Positions 1 to 10,423 of a DNA stretch of 64,000 nt are shown in pieces; within the stretch, counting starts at the first letter, position 1, and each line of letters starts with the position of its first letter. Position numbers and translations under genes: made by a program. The notes below the pieces were generated by a model that saw only the letters and a program-made list of their open reading frames with translations, did not search any database and was not told the DNA's origin. The DNA comes from Phialophora verrucosa (Eukaryota > Ascomycota > Eurotiomycetes > Chaetothyriales > Herpotrichiellaceae): positions 1,364,001-1,428,000 of the forward strand of contig MSED01000009.1 in NCBI GenBank assembly GCA_002099365.1, written 5' to 3'.

Positions 1-937
1 GCTCTGGGACAACGGCACCGTCCCATAGCGGCTGGTGAGCTGCTCCAGCTGGTCCAGAGGTTTCATCCTCGTCCACCGCGCTTGCTCATCCGGAGACCAC
101 GTCGACGGGACGAAGAAAAGGCTGGGAACACGGAGGAAGGCTGCGCGTGCCTCGACTAAGCGTCGTTGTTTGGCGGTCAGGTCGGACACGTCCGGCTGCA
201 GAACGAATACCTGTGGCGTGTGAGTCAGTACGGTCCTCGGCGGGGCACCTGGGCCTGACTGGCGAGTAGAGACAGTTACCTTTCCTCTCCCGAGTTCGCA
301 ACAGGCACTCGTCAATGCCAGCGCCATGCGTGAGGACTTTGACAGTCGTTTGGTCCCATAGGCGGCGCCGCGATAGTCGAAAAGAGCCTCGCGGACGGTC
401 ACCGCGGAAGACGCCGGGTCGTAGTGATACCAAGCTGTGCCGGCAGGCAGACTGTTCAACTGGCTCGGAGCGGGGGCAGTCGACGCCATGGACACGGACC
501 ACTTGGAGTTTAGCGTCACTGGCACGTATGAGTAGGGATTGTCGGCGTGGCCGGCCTTTGGACGCGAACCTGACGATGGGCCGACAATCGCTTCCCGCAC
601 TGTGGCGACGGCATATATTAGTATGGGAATGGCGGGAGGGCAGATGCCACGAGCCATTTCAAAACCCACCCTCCGTCACGCCCCAAGGGTGCGAGATGTG
701 CATAGATTTGACTTTCCCGAGGCCAATCCTCCACGCGTCCCACGGTTGGCCCCTGGCACGACGGCTGTCATGCCCCGAGGGCCCGGCAGGGAAGTGCGCC
801 TCCACGTACCAGTGGATCTGGTCGCCGGATGGGCCGATCGTGCTTCGCCAGGAACGCTTTAGATGGGGCGCTGGACGATCCGAAAAGGCAGAATCGTCGC
901 GTCCTATCGGGCGCCTGCACATGCTCGGTGGGTCCAC
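1..937 (-). CDS. Unknown spliced gene, cut by left edge
   Basis: Spliced minus-strand gene; the 3' end lies beyond position 1. Seen exons are about 670-880 or further, 280-599 and 1-210. The intron at 600-669 starts GTGGGT, has a TACTAAT branch site about 20 nt before CACAG, and joins two frames smoothly. A second likely intron at 211-279 (GTAACT...CACAG) is a multiple of three with no stop, so it could be retained. The coding stretch is continuous and not low-complexity, with segments such as GTAWYHYDP, REALFDYRGAAYGTK and LTAKQRRLVEARAAFL. I recognise no domain. The 5' exons are unresolved; open stretches at about 900-1,060 and 1,335-1,530 on the same strand also look coding and may belong to it. 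That there is a real gene here is fairly sure; its exact start is not. Confidence 0.55.
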
Positions 938-1610
938 CGAGCTGCCAGCTCATCTTGCAGGCGGCCAGATCCTTTGGCTTTGGCGGCTGAGCAGACATGG
1001 GTCTAGAACGAAGACCAGGGCGATGTTGTGCATGGACCAGAGCACCCTGTGTCCCTCGAGCACCCGTTCCTTTCCAAGCTACCCCTCTGGGCATCCCTGG
1101 GTGTTCTGCAGGAGGAGGCGAATGATGTGGACTGAAACGGTCCGCAGTCCCACCGCGGACCAACTCGAGAGGGGCGTCTGGCCACCTCCACCGTCCAGCA
1201 CCCCGGCTGGATACATGCATATCACGTTGTCTGGCTCCAACCGCGAGCGATCACCGTCACCGCCGTCCAGGCCCAGCTTCAATATCGACCGAGGTGGGCT
1301 TGGGCTCTGGTGTCCAGCCCGCCCTAGCTCTGTCTCACGCCGCTGGCGTGTGCAACATGCACAGAAGCGAGACGCGACTCTCCAGCGTGACGTACGGGCA
1401 GGGGGGCTCTTCCACTGCCGGCAAGAGCGGGGATCCCATCTTGCCTCCAGTGAGAGCGCTGGCACCGCGGTGGACAGGGTGCTGTATCCCGGAAGTGCTT
1501 GAAGCAGGACGGTGGCCATATAAGGACACGGCTCACTGGACCTTTATGTTCGAGCCTCCGTCGAGCTCAGGCCTACCACCGGCAAGGTTCACCCGGGTGA
1601 CGTCGCACCA
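670..1610. other. Unresolved stretch, possible 5' exons of left-edge gene
   Basis: Several overlapping frames stay open here because of high GC. On the minus strand short protein-like runs appear (for example around 1,000-1,075 and 1,340-1,450). They are in different frames and would need introns that I could not place with confidence. The right end holds the promoter of the plus-strand gene that starts at 1,611. Confidence 0.3.
1517..1524 (+). promoter_or_regulatory. TATA box of the gene at 1,611
   Basis: CATATAAG lies about 90 nt before the ATG at 1,611. Similar TATA elements stand 60-95 nt before the ATG of the genes at 4,255 and 22,716, which supports the start choices. Confidence 0.45.
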
Positions 1611-2304
1611 ATGGCTGCTTCAATCCCTTCGATCTACTCCCGCATCCACGCGGCCGACTTGCCTATCTGCCCCTCGCCGGCCCAAACGGCCGCGTTTTTG
1701 TCCGTGATCTTGGATTACACGATACACTTGCGGACGGTGGCACCACCAGAAGCCCGGGACGAGCGCGCCAACGAGTACAAGGGGGCGCGACGGTTCGCAG
1801 AGCTGATTGTGGATCCACGGGTCCTGCCACTGGCGCAGCAGATTGCCCCGGAGTTTCGCTGGCCGATGTAAGTTGTCCGCCTGGTCATGCACGTCGCGCA
1901 CTGACACATTTCCCAGTGAGCCAGAGGGCAAGCCGTGGCTCCTCGAGGAGGTACTCACCATCGTTCGTGCGCGCGCCCCTGAGCCCGACGTACTGCTCCC
2001 GGCAGACGACTACTGGCGGTGGCAGCGAGACGCCTTTTGGAGGCGAGTCTTGCGCAATCTTGAGTATCTGACCTTCGCCTGGGACCAAGAGACGCAGGAC
2101 GCCAAGAAGAGATTGCGGGAAGCCAATGACGGGTTCGAGCGGATGATGGAAGTGGTCGACCAGATCTACCGAGCGGAGCAGTCCGAACACTCGTCGAGTG
2201 AGGTTTCGGAATCGGACGAGGAGGAACGGGAGCCGGAGGAGGGGGACGAGGAGGAGTCAGAAGGCGTAGAAGGAGCTGACGAGGATGAGGACCAGGAAGA
2301 CTGA
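1611..2304 (+). CDS. Hypothetical protein with acidic C-terminus
   Basis: Two exons, 1,611-1,867 and 1,917-2,304. The 49-nt intron (GTAAGT...TTTCCCAG, branch CTGAC) restores the frame and gives 214 residues. The first 150 residues are mixed helical with many Trp and Arg (DDYWRWQRDAFWRRVL), followed by a helix-rich KKRLREANDGFERMMEVVDQI stretch. The last 40 residues are almost only Glu, Asp and Ser, like tails of chromatin- or nucleolus-associated proteins. No family recognised. It is the first of three plus-strand genes (1,611, 3,127, 4,255) spaced 600-800 nt apart. The splice site and acidic tail make a real gene likely; function unknown. Confidence 0.7.
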
Positions 2305-3126
2305 GCAGGTGGCAGTGGCGGGGATGAAGCCGCGACAGCCAGCGGGTCAGGACATCTAGTTGTCAGGATGAGACAAGCGTGTCGTGCAGATGGAGCTGTC
2401 TCGCCACATGAAAGGGATTCGTGCCGGATCAGGGAGCGAGCGGATCGAACCATCACGTCAGTACCTCTGGTTCTCGTCATTGTGGAAAACGCCGTCTGTA
2501 AGCAGTGCGAGACTCTACGTGACACCTCAGTTCGGAGGTGTTCCCGTTCCAGGCTTTTCAAACATAGGCGTCAACGTCCCAACAAAGAATGCCGGGACGT
2601 GAGTGATCGGTCGCCACATAGCAGAGCGTGGCCCGTGTGGTGCGCGCGCAGTCGTCGACGCGACGACTGCAACGAAGGTGAGGTCCATTCTCGATAGACA
2701 ATGTCAGGAGGAGCGGTGGTCTCGAGACATGCTAGAATTCGTCACGAGACCAGAGCGTCGTGGTGGGTGTTGATCAGTAATCTCAGCACGGGGAACTCGA
2801 TTGATTGGGATTTTGGGACGTGGCTGTCCCTCGTCGACATACCGAGCACTGGTTCGTGAGTCCAGGCCGAATACTGTGCCTGTGCCGAGGCGTGTCGGAG
2901 CGGCGATACTGAGTAGACCAGCGAGGAGTAAGTCTGCCGTCGGATTGTCGATGGCGGTACTGGATCGCTACGTTGAAGCGGCCGCGGCGCGCCCATTCGG
3001 GATTGCACTTTCGGTACGACTATTACATTTCTTGGCGACGGCACATTCTGTACTTATTTACCTCGTACGTGCCGACGAACACCGACACCTCCAACCTCTC
3101 TGTACTCCCCTCCTCCCCCGCCCGAT
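2305..3126. other. Intergenic, no gene supported
   Basis: No frame with convincing protein character. The stretch before 3,127 becomes AT-richer (TACTTATTTACC near 3,050) and probably holds the promoter of the next gene. Confidence 0.4.
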
Positions 3127-3657
3127 ATGGACGGGTTCGGGGACTACCTGGTCGACTATGCGGTCCGTCTCAGCCTCTCGATCTTGCACAGCGCGTGGGA
3201 CAAGATCACGGCCAACTTTTGGCTGACCACGGTGTCGGGCGGGCTGATTATTTTCGTCTTCGTCATGCTAGGCACCACCGTTGGCGTCTGGGACGCGGCC
3301 AGTCAGGCGCACGTCCGTCGGGCCACGGGGATAGTCACTTTGCTGTGCCTTCGTCTGGCGACCGTCCTCCTCACCGTCCTCTCCTCCGTCGACGCCTTCG
3401 CGCTCTACGACCACATCCTCAACCACGAAGGCGTGGTCGAACGCGCTGAGACGCATATGCACGATGAATCAAAAAGACCTCGCACGTCGCACAAGCCCAC
3501 CTGCCTCGGAATCGTGGCTTCAGCCACCACCGATGACCTGCGTTGCAAGCGTGCCGTCAAGCGCAACTCCCCTGCCATCGAAGACTGTTACTGCGACAAG
3601 CACAGGGAGCAGGGTCATGCCCGACTCGAGATCTGGGCCGCCGGAGAAGGTGAATGA
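3127..3657 (+). CDS. Predicted two-pass membrane protein
   Basis: 176 residues from an ATG. Residues about 35-55 (GGLIIFVFVMLGTTVGVWD) and about 68-92 (GIVTLLCLRLATVLLTVLSSVDAF) are hydrophobic and long enough to span a membrane. An amphipathic N-terminal helix precedes them. The C-terminal 75 residues are polar, Lys/Arg-rich and contain several Cys (including CYCDKH). No known family recognised. One of several predicted membrane proteins in the GC-rich half (compare 6,057-7,097 and 8,991-10,019). The C-terminal half reads less like a conserved protein, so an undetected intron near its end is possible. Confidence 0.5.
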   Translation: MDGFGDYLVDYAVRLSLSILHSAWDKITANFWLTTVSGGLIIFVFVMLGTTVGVWDAASQAHVRRATGIVTLLCLRLATVLLTVLSSVDAFALYDHILNHEGVVERAETHMHDESKRPRTSHKPTCLGIVASATTDDLRCKRAVKRNSPAIEDCYCDKHREQGHARLEIWAAGEGE

Positions 3658-4254
3658 GAAGGTGAGGACCTAGTGCTTGCGCGAACGAGGGGACACCGAT
3701 CGATGTCGGCGGGGAAGCCCGAAGTGGTGCGTCACCACCGTCCCTCGCGGCCGTGATCGGTCGCACGCGCTCGATCCTGCCGGTCACCCGTACACAGACC
3801 GAGGAACCTTCGTGACGATCACCCTGTGGGGGATGGGTGTCTACGGATGGCCTGGTCGACGAACCGTCTACGACGAGCCGGGTGGTCGGAAGCCGCCTCG
3901 ATGGTCCCGGGCGGCACTGTGGTGTCGGTGCCTCGAGGTCTCACTGTCCGCGTCAGCCTACAAGACCACAAGTGGAGTGATGCACACTTGTCGCGACGCC
4001 TTTGTCCGGCCGTAGAAGGTCGTGGCCGTGCTTGTCGTAAAGACCTGTCACTCCTCCTCGTTGTCCGCTTCAGGCTGTGAGACACCAGGCCAGCTGAGAC
4101 ACTGTCGCATCACGTTGACTACCTGACGCCAAGACAGTTGCAGGTCCAGGCAGCGCGCGGTGAACCACCATCGCTGACTGCCTCGACACGGGCATAAAAT
4201 CTTTACGTCCGCCGTCGTCCTCTGACCGGCTTTTCCTTCCCTCCCACGTCCACA
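3658..4254. other. Intergenic with TATA-like element
   Basis: No gene supported. CATAAAAT at 4,193-4,200 stands about 55 nt before the ATG at 4,255 and is a plausible TATA box. Confidence 0.4.
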
Positions 4255-4794
4255 ATGTCTTCTCGCAAGCGCCCTGTAGACGCATCCGACCCCGCTCGGC
4301 CATCCGCTAAACGGCCCCGCCGCGTCACGGTCGGCGTGCCTCCTGCCACAACCGACGTCGTCTACAACGAATTTCGGACGCGTGCCGAATGTACGCTCTC
4401 ACGCACCCACTTTGTCGGACTCTGCGCCTATCTCTACGCCGTCCTCAGCTGGGGCTACGCCGTGACGACAGCACAGCTCGACGCCTTCATCCTTAACACA
4501 TCGACCTACCGACACTCCGTCGAACAGTTCTGCGGGGGTGAGACGGCACCCGCCCGACCTGGTGTCCTGTCCTATCACCAATGGCTCTCCCAGCAGGGTT
4601 TAGGACGCCTCGACAACCCACGCGACGCGATCCTCACCGAAGCTCGCCTTCGCCACATCGGGCGAGAGAATCCGTTCGACTTCGCACGTGCCGAGGTCAC
4701 GCTTGAGCATATCGCGGAGGCCAATATGGGTGCGGTGCTGGCCAGGGACTGGGACGCCGCTTTGGCGACCTTGCCTGCCGCGAGTTCAAGTTAG
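4255..4794 (+). CDS. YHQW-motif nuclear-type protein, paralogue 1
   Basis: 179 residues. The N-terminus is basic with a bipartite-like nuclear localisation signal (KRPVDASDPARPSAKRPRR). Residues about 55-165 form a compact domain that is clearly shared with the minus-strand gene at 17,867-18,361. Shared positions include the LCAYLYAVLSWGY / LCGYLCALLGWGY segment, DAF, SYHQW, LRHIG.ENP / LRAIGDENP and the closing LE.I.E. Both copies keep the same order: nuclear signal, then domain. No known family recognised. Start chosen because the paralogue also begins just before its KRK..PAKQARR signal, and because a TATA-like box lies 55 nt upstream. Conservation at protein level between diverged copies argues that the domain is functional. 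Confidence 0.75.
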   Translation: MSSRKRPVDASDPARPSAKRPRRVTVGVPPATTDVVYNEFRTRAECTLSRTHFVGLCAYLYAVLSWGYAVTTAQLDAFILNTSTYRHSVEQFCGGETAPARPGVLSYHQWLSQQGLGRLDNPRDAILTEARLRHIGRENPFDFARAEVTLEHIAEANMGAVLARDWDAALATLPAASSS

Positions 4795-5044
4795 ACGCCG
4801 GATGGACACTCCCTGTGGATACGTGGCGTCAGGACAGGCCGGGAAGCCGGACCCTAAGCGACGGGGCAAGAGCAAAGCCGGCGCGCTCCTTTCAAGTCGC
4901 GTAACGGGAATCGCGCAAGACGGGATCGCATGAGAGCTGGCTCCCAAACCAATGCGTACGTCGAACGCGTGACCACCTCCACCTACCTAGTCGTTCAAAC
5001 CTGTATTCAAAATGACGCGTGCATTACATTCCCCTAAAGGTGCC
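4795..5044. other. 3' flank, nothing recognised
   Basis: GC content falls gradually towards the R2 repeat that begins near 5,045. No gene seen. Confidence 0.4.
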
Positions 5045-5262
5045 GTCGCATCTCGCCGCACTTTGGTTGTAGTAAATACACAATCGTGTACACTGCGCAC
5101 GTCATGCAATAGTGGCTGTAACTAATCTAGATCGATTCCATGCGCTTTTAATGGTCTAGAGTGTAGGCTCATCTTCGAAATAGGGGTTTTGAATGGACAC
5201 AAGTGTAGAACATCTTTGCGAGGACGCAGCGGGGTCGGTTGGCATGGTATTGCGGTGAAGAC
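5045..5262 (-). repeat. R2 dispersed repeat, copy 1 (inverted)
   Basis: The reverse complement of this stretch aligns over its whole length with 25,790-26,045 and 32,712-32,968. Shared blocks include CTTTGCGAGGA(C/T)GCAGC, ATCTTCGAA.TAGGGTT, TGCGC.TTTTA.TGGT, GATCGATTC and GCAA.AGTGGC. It is AT-richer than its surroundings. It begins about 250 nt downstream of the gene ending at 4,794. No coding potential shared by the copies. It may be a solo terminal repeat or an untranslated/terminator module. Confidence 0.7.
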
Positions 5263-5456
5263 GACACATTGATATGGTGGTGCCAAGACCCACCGTCAGC
5301 CAAGTTGGCTGCGCATGGGATACGGTCATGTTCTCGGTCCGAGGAAGCCAGGATAAGGCACCTTGTCGTTCATCACGGGTGGAGCGACGCAGTGGTACCT
5401 AGGGAGGGCCGTACGCTACTGGGCAGTACGCACCCGACGATAAGGTGCCTCGACTG

Positions 5457-5780
5457 CTATAATACATTTGAGGAGACCACGACCTCTTCCACGTCTTCTA
5501 CGCCATCGACAAAACCAGCACCGTCTCCCATCCATGTCCGCCTCGGGATCGCGGTCCAAAAGTCAGCCGCGATCCGTCGTCTGTCTGCGCCGAATTTGTC
5601 CAGAGGGGCTGTGGCGGCGACTGCCCGAAACAGAGTCTCTCCGACGTCAACGCCTCGCCCCCACGGGCGTCCCAAGAGCAAGTCAAACGCAGTAGACAGC
5701 GGCGTCGCTGGATCGTACGGGATCGGCAAGGAGCAAGAGAAAGAGACATGGTCATGACCTGGGTTTCATTCCTGGCGACG
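5457..5780 (-). CDS. Possible terminal exon of an unknown gene
   Basis: A minus-strand frame ends at 5,457 and reads as ordinary protein (for example STAFDLLLGRPWGRGVDVGETLFRAVAATA and RRRIAADFWTAIPRRTW). It has no ATG. It opens just after a stop, next to a potential CCCAG acceptor near 5,767, so it would be a last exon with upstream exons at higher coordinates that I could not define. No domain recognised. The opposite strand is also open here, so this is a weak call. Confidence 0.3.
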
Positions 5781-6056
5781 CCTTCGACGGGAAAGCAGGC
5801 CACCGACGTACACTTCGTTCAGCGATCTACGCTGGGTCGCGAAGGACCGACGAAGAACGAGATGATCGACCTAGCGACGAGACGGCGTGGCGGTGAAAAG
5901 CAGCACGCGCAAGTGAGACCAGGGATAGCGACGTGATCCGTGCGGTGGCGGGAACGGGTGAACGGAGACGTCGTTTGGCATGGTCGTCTGCCGAGCGAAC
6001 TTGCGTGTGCGAAAGTCACATGCTGTGACCGCATCGCCGCCAGGATCCCGGCGTGG

Positions 6057-7097
6057 CTATGGGCAAGGCGCTTTGAGATGCACTTCGATACTTCGGCGAT
6101 GCTCTGGCCCCGCAAGCACCTCCCGGCCGACTCTCTCGTGGACCCGTCTCAACGTGGAGGTGGTGGCGTCGCGGCAGAGTGACGAGTGGACGCCCTCGCG
6201 GCACTCGCGGGAGAGGTTTCCCAACTCGGCCTCCAAGACAGACGCCAACCCGCTGTAGAGCGGGAGCAGGACGAGGGCTCGCCGCCGCAACCCCCTCAGC
6301 ACTCTCGTCCTCCATTCGTATTGCGCCAGGAGCGTCGTCGTAGAAGGCACTCGGTCGAAGCGCGCCAGCGGTCCGAGCAGCGCCGTCAGGAGGTCCTTCC
6401 GAAGTGACTGCCGAGCAAGGGTCTGAAAAGGGCGAGAAACATCATATCGTTCCGCCTCTCCATCCCCGTGTGCTTCTCCTCCAAGTCGTCCCTCGTCCAA
6501 CCTGCGCCCGTCATCTCCTCGCTTGTCCTCTTTCCGCGGATCTTCTCCTCGCCCCTCGCCTCCATGCTCGTCCCCGTGCGCACGCTCACTCCTACGTTCT
6601 GCTCGCTGCTCCACCTCCGGGTGGTACACGCCACCGGGCGATTGCCGGACAAGGCGTGCCAGGCCGTCTCTGCATTTGGCGGCGCGCACAAGGACCTGAT
6701 TGAGGTCGTCTTGGGTGGAGTGGATCGAGTCGTTCGTCGGTCGAGACGAGGGTGATTCGGAGAAGTGGTCGAAGAGTCTCTGCAGGCTGGGGAGGAGCTC
6801 GCAATAGTGGGCCACCGTTTCGAAGAATTGTGGATATAGCTGCGCGTCTAGGGCGTGGTGTGGACCGTGAACGAGCCCGAGGCCGTCGGCGCAGAGGCTG
6901 GCAGGGGAGTGCTCTTCAACGGCGGGCGTTATGTCGGCGGCGGGTGAAGATGTTCGACGCGAGTAACCGGCGAGAGCGTCACAGGCCGCGTGAAGGGCAG
7001 CCAGAGAGCACGCGAGCAGAAAGGTGACGAGGAGGACACCGAGGGTTTGACGTAGGGCACGGAGCAATCGGGAGCAGCCACGCTTCCAGGACGCCAT
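6057..7097 (-). CDS. Predicted single-pass membrane protein
   Basis: Start taken at the ATG at 7,097 (MASWKRGC). A basic N-terminus is followed by a 20-residue hydrophobic segment (LGVLLVTFLLACSLAALHAA), suggesting a type II membrane protein or signal anchor. The remainder is helical. A Glu/Lys/Arg-rich, protein-unlike stretch (6,423-6,629) is bounded by GTGTAC and TTTTCAG and is 207 nt, a multiple of three. It is probably an intron, leaving about 278 residues. Architecture (short cytoplasmic end, one membrane segment, long helical domain with scattered Cys) is like the plus-strand protein at 8,991-10,019, but I see no clear residue-level homology. Function unknown. Confidence 0.55.
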   Translation of the reverse strand: MASWKRGCSRLLRALRQTLGVLLVTFLLACSLAALHAACDALAGYSRRTSSPAADITPAVEEHSPASLCADGLGLVHGPHHALDAQLYPQFFETVAHYCELLPSLQRLFDHFSESPSSRPTNDSIHSTQDDLNQVLVRAAKCRDGLARLVRQSPGGVYHPEVEQRAERRSERAHGDEHGGEGRGEDPRKEDKRGDDGRRLDEGRLGGEAHGDGEAERYDVSRPFQTLARQSLRKDLLTALLGPLARFDRVPSTTTLLAQYEWRTRVLRGLRRRALVLLPLYSGLASVLEAELGNLSRECREGVHSSLCRDATTSTLRRVHERVGREVLAGPEHRRSIEVHLKAPCP

Positions 7098-8990
7098 GTC
7101 CAGACGGATGGTCAGGCGGCCAATGATGGAGCACCTCGAGCTCGTCAGGCGGAGACTGGGGACGGTGTCGTGAAAACGATTTCGTGCCCTGCCCGCGTGG
7201 AGCACCGTACCATTCACGCTGCGGTGACGCCTTGGCGGGCAGGCACGTGCGGCGTTCCATTTACGATCTCGCCGCTGGACGGCTCGTCCATGGTGTAGCT
7301 GCCCTGAGACACCTATCTGCCCCACGCTGCCACGTCGGGTCCGTGACACACAGCGCTCCTGGTGGCGAACACGCCGGATCGCGTTCGGAAAGGGTGCAGT
7401 GGCCGTGAGTGGCACCTTGCCCCGTCCGGCAGCGGATGCCCGCAGCCATCTTGGGCTCCTTTGCGCATCTTTCAGACGCGGAGCCTCGGTCGCAAGCAGA
7501 AGTCGTCCGTCGCGCCCGGCGGCAGCGGCATCGTCAGACTGACGGGGGGGAGGAACGAAAGGGAGACGATCTACGTGTCACGGGCAACCTCACGGATCCC
7601 GAACGCGCATCCAGGACGAGCACGCGTAGCCGCCTTACATGGTCGTTCTTCTACCGTGCCCGGCCCTGACGATGAGCGACGGCACATCTCGACAAGCTCG
7701 GGGTGAAGTATCGCATTGCACCTTCCGCCTTCGAGCCGACCAAGAGACCCCGGTGAGGCGTTCGTCATTGGATCGAGTCTGCCCCGTCTGGACCAAACAA
7801 CCCGCACCATGACCGGGGACAACGAGCAGGAGGCGACCCGTCGCCCCCAGACTCGGCCAACCTGTTGGCGACGCGAACGCGCGACCCTGGGTGGGATGCG
7901 TCCATCAAAGCATTCGGGAGGTCCATGAGATTGACCGTGCACGCGCACAACTCGTGGGGATCTCGGCGTCCCTCTGCAACATTCTACGCCCACGGTGGCG
8001 CTGTACCGTCCACGAAAGGCGGGCAGAGCTCCATCCTCCGTGTCCGGGTCTGGTGACGCCGCGCAGTCGTCACCCACGGACAAGTCCACCCACGTCAGCG
8101 TCGGCCTGCAGACCCTCGCCAGCCGAGGTCGACGTGACGGACGTTGATTTCATCACGACTCTTCCACCGGCACCACCGAAGAGCGGGTCCTCGAGGGTGA
8201 CCTCCGACACCGACGAAAGACTAGCCGCGCCCCGCTCTCGTAGGTCGAGGCAAAGGAAGCGCCAAACGGGAGACACTCCAGGAGCGTGTGCGCGCCCGGC
8301 CAGTGCCGACACCCTGGCCGCCCAAGAGGCCGGGTACGAGCAGGGATCGACGCTGGCCCATAGATCTCGTCACGAAACGCCACCGACGGGGGGACTCACC
8401 AGTGGCAGAGCGTGTTCGCATTTCACCGGTGGGGGAAGGATAATCGGGTGCGGAAGTTGTCGCTCACGGGCACGCGGTGCTGGAACCCCTGACCTCGCCG
8501 GGGGACGGGTCAAATCGCCCAGAAAGATGCCACCGCGCCTCCCTCCACGGCTCGGGGCGGTTCACACATGACACGAACGACCCGAGACGACCTCAAACGG
8601 CCTCTGAGTCGCGTTGCGACCTCAACCGTTCACCTGTCACGTACGTCGGTAACGACCGGTAAGCACCCCACCACTCCTTCAAACCAGGTCGGCACAGAAC
8701 GCCGTCGATCAGGCATGCATGTAACATCGCCCTGGACCACGTCGGGTTTGCAGATGGTCGAGCATTCACACCGCGGACTCCTGGCTCACCGCAATCTCCG
8801 AGGACCTGGATCAGATGTCGGGATAGCCGAGACAGGGTTCGGCCTGCACCAGCAGCTTAGGGTTAACTACACACTGCCGCCGCCGTCGCTCAGGGCTTCC
8901 TTCTCTCCTCAAACGGTCGACACGTCGACACATCGGTGATACCTCCATCGGCCTCGAATCAGCCTTGCCGCGTCGGCACCTCGAGGGAAC
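7098..8990. other. Unresolved GC-rich stretch
   Basis: Both strands are open over long distances. A plus-strand frame at about 7,830-8,571 contains protein-like runs (HQSIREVHEIDRARAQLVGISASLCNIL and later VDVTDVDFITTLPPAPPKSG) and a neighbouring frame has a Ser/Thr-rich run around 8,010-8,140. I could not build one gene with splice sites. It may hold a spliced gene or a decayed one. Confidence 0.3.
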
Positions 8991-10019
8991 ATGGAGTCCC
9001 GCCGCCGACGACTTCCGAAGATCAAGCCTTACAACCTCGACAGGAGCGCCGCGCCTCCTCCTCTCGCCATTCGACCGACGTCTCCAGGCAGCGCGTCCCC
9101 TGCGGAGCGAGTGGCCGCACGGTCCGTCCAACCTCCATCTCCGTCTGCGTCGCCGACCGATCCTCTCACTTTCCGCCCTACAACGAAGTGGTCTGGCGGC
9201 GCAACGAGTCGTCAGCCGTCCGACGTTGGCAAGAGTCCGGAGATCTGGTCGGGCGCGTCGCGAGACTTCGACCCTCCAATCCCAACGTGGGCCACCGGGG
9301 GCCACCACGCGGCGCTCACGCTCTGCCTCGCGTTCTGCGTCCTCCTTCTCTATTGGCCACTCGGTCTCGTCCGTTCACCCAGCGCCCGCGCCATCCTGGA
9401 CGGGGCCGAGTCCGAACTCTCCACCCGGTTGACCCCCTTTTCTCAGTCACTCCAGGTCGCCACCGGCCACCTGGCAAATTGGGTGGAGTTGACGGAGGAA
9501 GGAGGGCGGCTCCGAAGACTCGGCAACCGGGTCGAGGCTTACCAGAGCCAACAGCGGGACCTGATGAATCGTTACCGGCAGCTCTATTCCGCCACGATGC
9601 CAAAGGCGCGAAGTTCTGGGGACTGCAGACCGCTGATCCGTGACCTGCTCGAAATCAACACCACCACAGGCCTTCTCAAGTCTCAACATGCCAGCATAAA
9701 CCTCACCCTCAAGGGTGCCGTGGAGGATTTCCGCGTGCGGTCGAACGCCGCGTACAGCAGCGACGAGGCGTGGTATCAGGCCATGTATGAGAGCTACGCG
9801 AGCATCAGAGCCACGAAAACGACCTTCTACGCGGAGCCTTACACGTCATCCCAACAGACGATCCTGAGCATGATCGGGCAGCTCAAGATGCAATGCGCCT
9901 TTGAGACTGCCAAGTACTTTGTGGCGTGGAGTCCGGAGCAGACGCAAAACAGGCACGTTATCGACGGCCTGTTGCCCCGCATGGACGACAACGTCAAGCG
10001 GCTCCTCGGGCGGTCATAG
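8991..10019 (+). CDS. Predicted type II membrane protein
   Basis: 342 residues without interruption. Residues 1-105 are basic, Pro/Ser-rich and likely disordered. Residues about 107-127 (ALTLCLAFCVLLLYWPLGLV) form one membrane segment. The remaining 215 residues are helical with coiled-coil-like heptads (RLGNRVEAYQSQQRDLMNRYRQLY) and two Asn-X-Thr sites (NTTTG, NLTLKG), as expected for a lumenal or extracellular domain. No known family recognised. The next gene-free region contains R1 copy 1. The steady protein character after the membrane segment makes this a real gene with good confidence. Confidence 0.7.
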   Translation: MESRRRRLPKIKPYNLDRSAAPPPLAIRPTSPGSASPAERVAARSVQPPSPSASPTDPLTFRPTTKWSGGATSRQPSDVGKSPEIWSGASRDFDPPIPTWATGGHHAALTLCLAFCVLLLYWPLGLVRSPSARAILDGAESELSTRLTPFSQSLQVATGHLANWVELTEEGGRLRRLGNRVEAYQSQQRDLMNRYRQLYSATMPKARSSGDCRPLIRDLLEINTTTGLLKSQHASINLTLKGAVEDFRVRSNAAYSSDEAWYQAMYESYASIRATKTTFYAEPYTSSQQTILSMIGQLKMQCAFETAKYFVAWSPEQTQNRHVIDGLLPRMDDNVKRLLGRS

Positions 10020-10423
10020 GACCGCCTCTTCCAAGAACTGTCGGCGGGGCCGGCTCCGACGCCTGCTCGCTTGTTGTGTCCGCGCGCCGCTGTCTGTATG
10101 AGTCGAGAGCGCGCCAGGGCGACATCTGTGGTTCGGGGCGCCAAGTTGGGTGGCGGCCGGAAACACCTCGAGGTCCGGCGGATGGGACTTGCAGGCGAGC
10201 GGACCCGTCAAGGAGGCGCCGGGCGAGGGCTGGTTAGACATGTCCGGAGGGCGCCGTTGCGGGTCCAACCCCAGGGCTTCCCGAGGCGCCTTTGCCGCAG
10301 ACAGATCGCCTTGAGTCCAGATATCGCTACCGGAAAGGCGACGTCGGAGGAGGCCACGCCGCATGAGATGGTACCAGGTAGCCTGCCAACTGACCTACAG
10401 GATGGGTTCTGATCTCGAGTCAC
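10020..10423. other. 3' flank, nothing recognised
   Basis: GC-rich stretch without a supported gene between the membrane-protein gene and R1 copy 1. Confidence 0.4.

Noticed and set aside
315..1502. 395-codon plus-strand open frame
   Set aside because: Arg/Ser/Pro-rich composition typical of antisense GC-rich frames; the opposite strand carries the better supported spliced gene.
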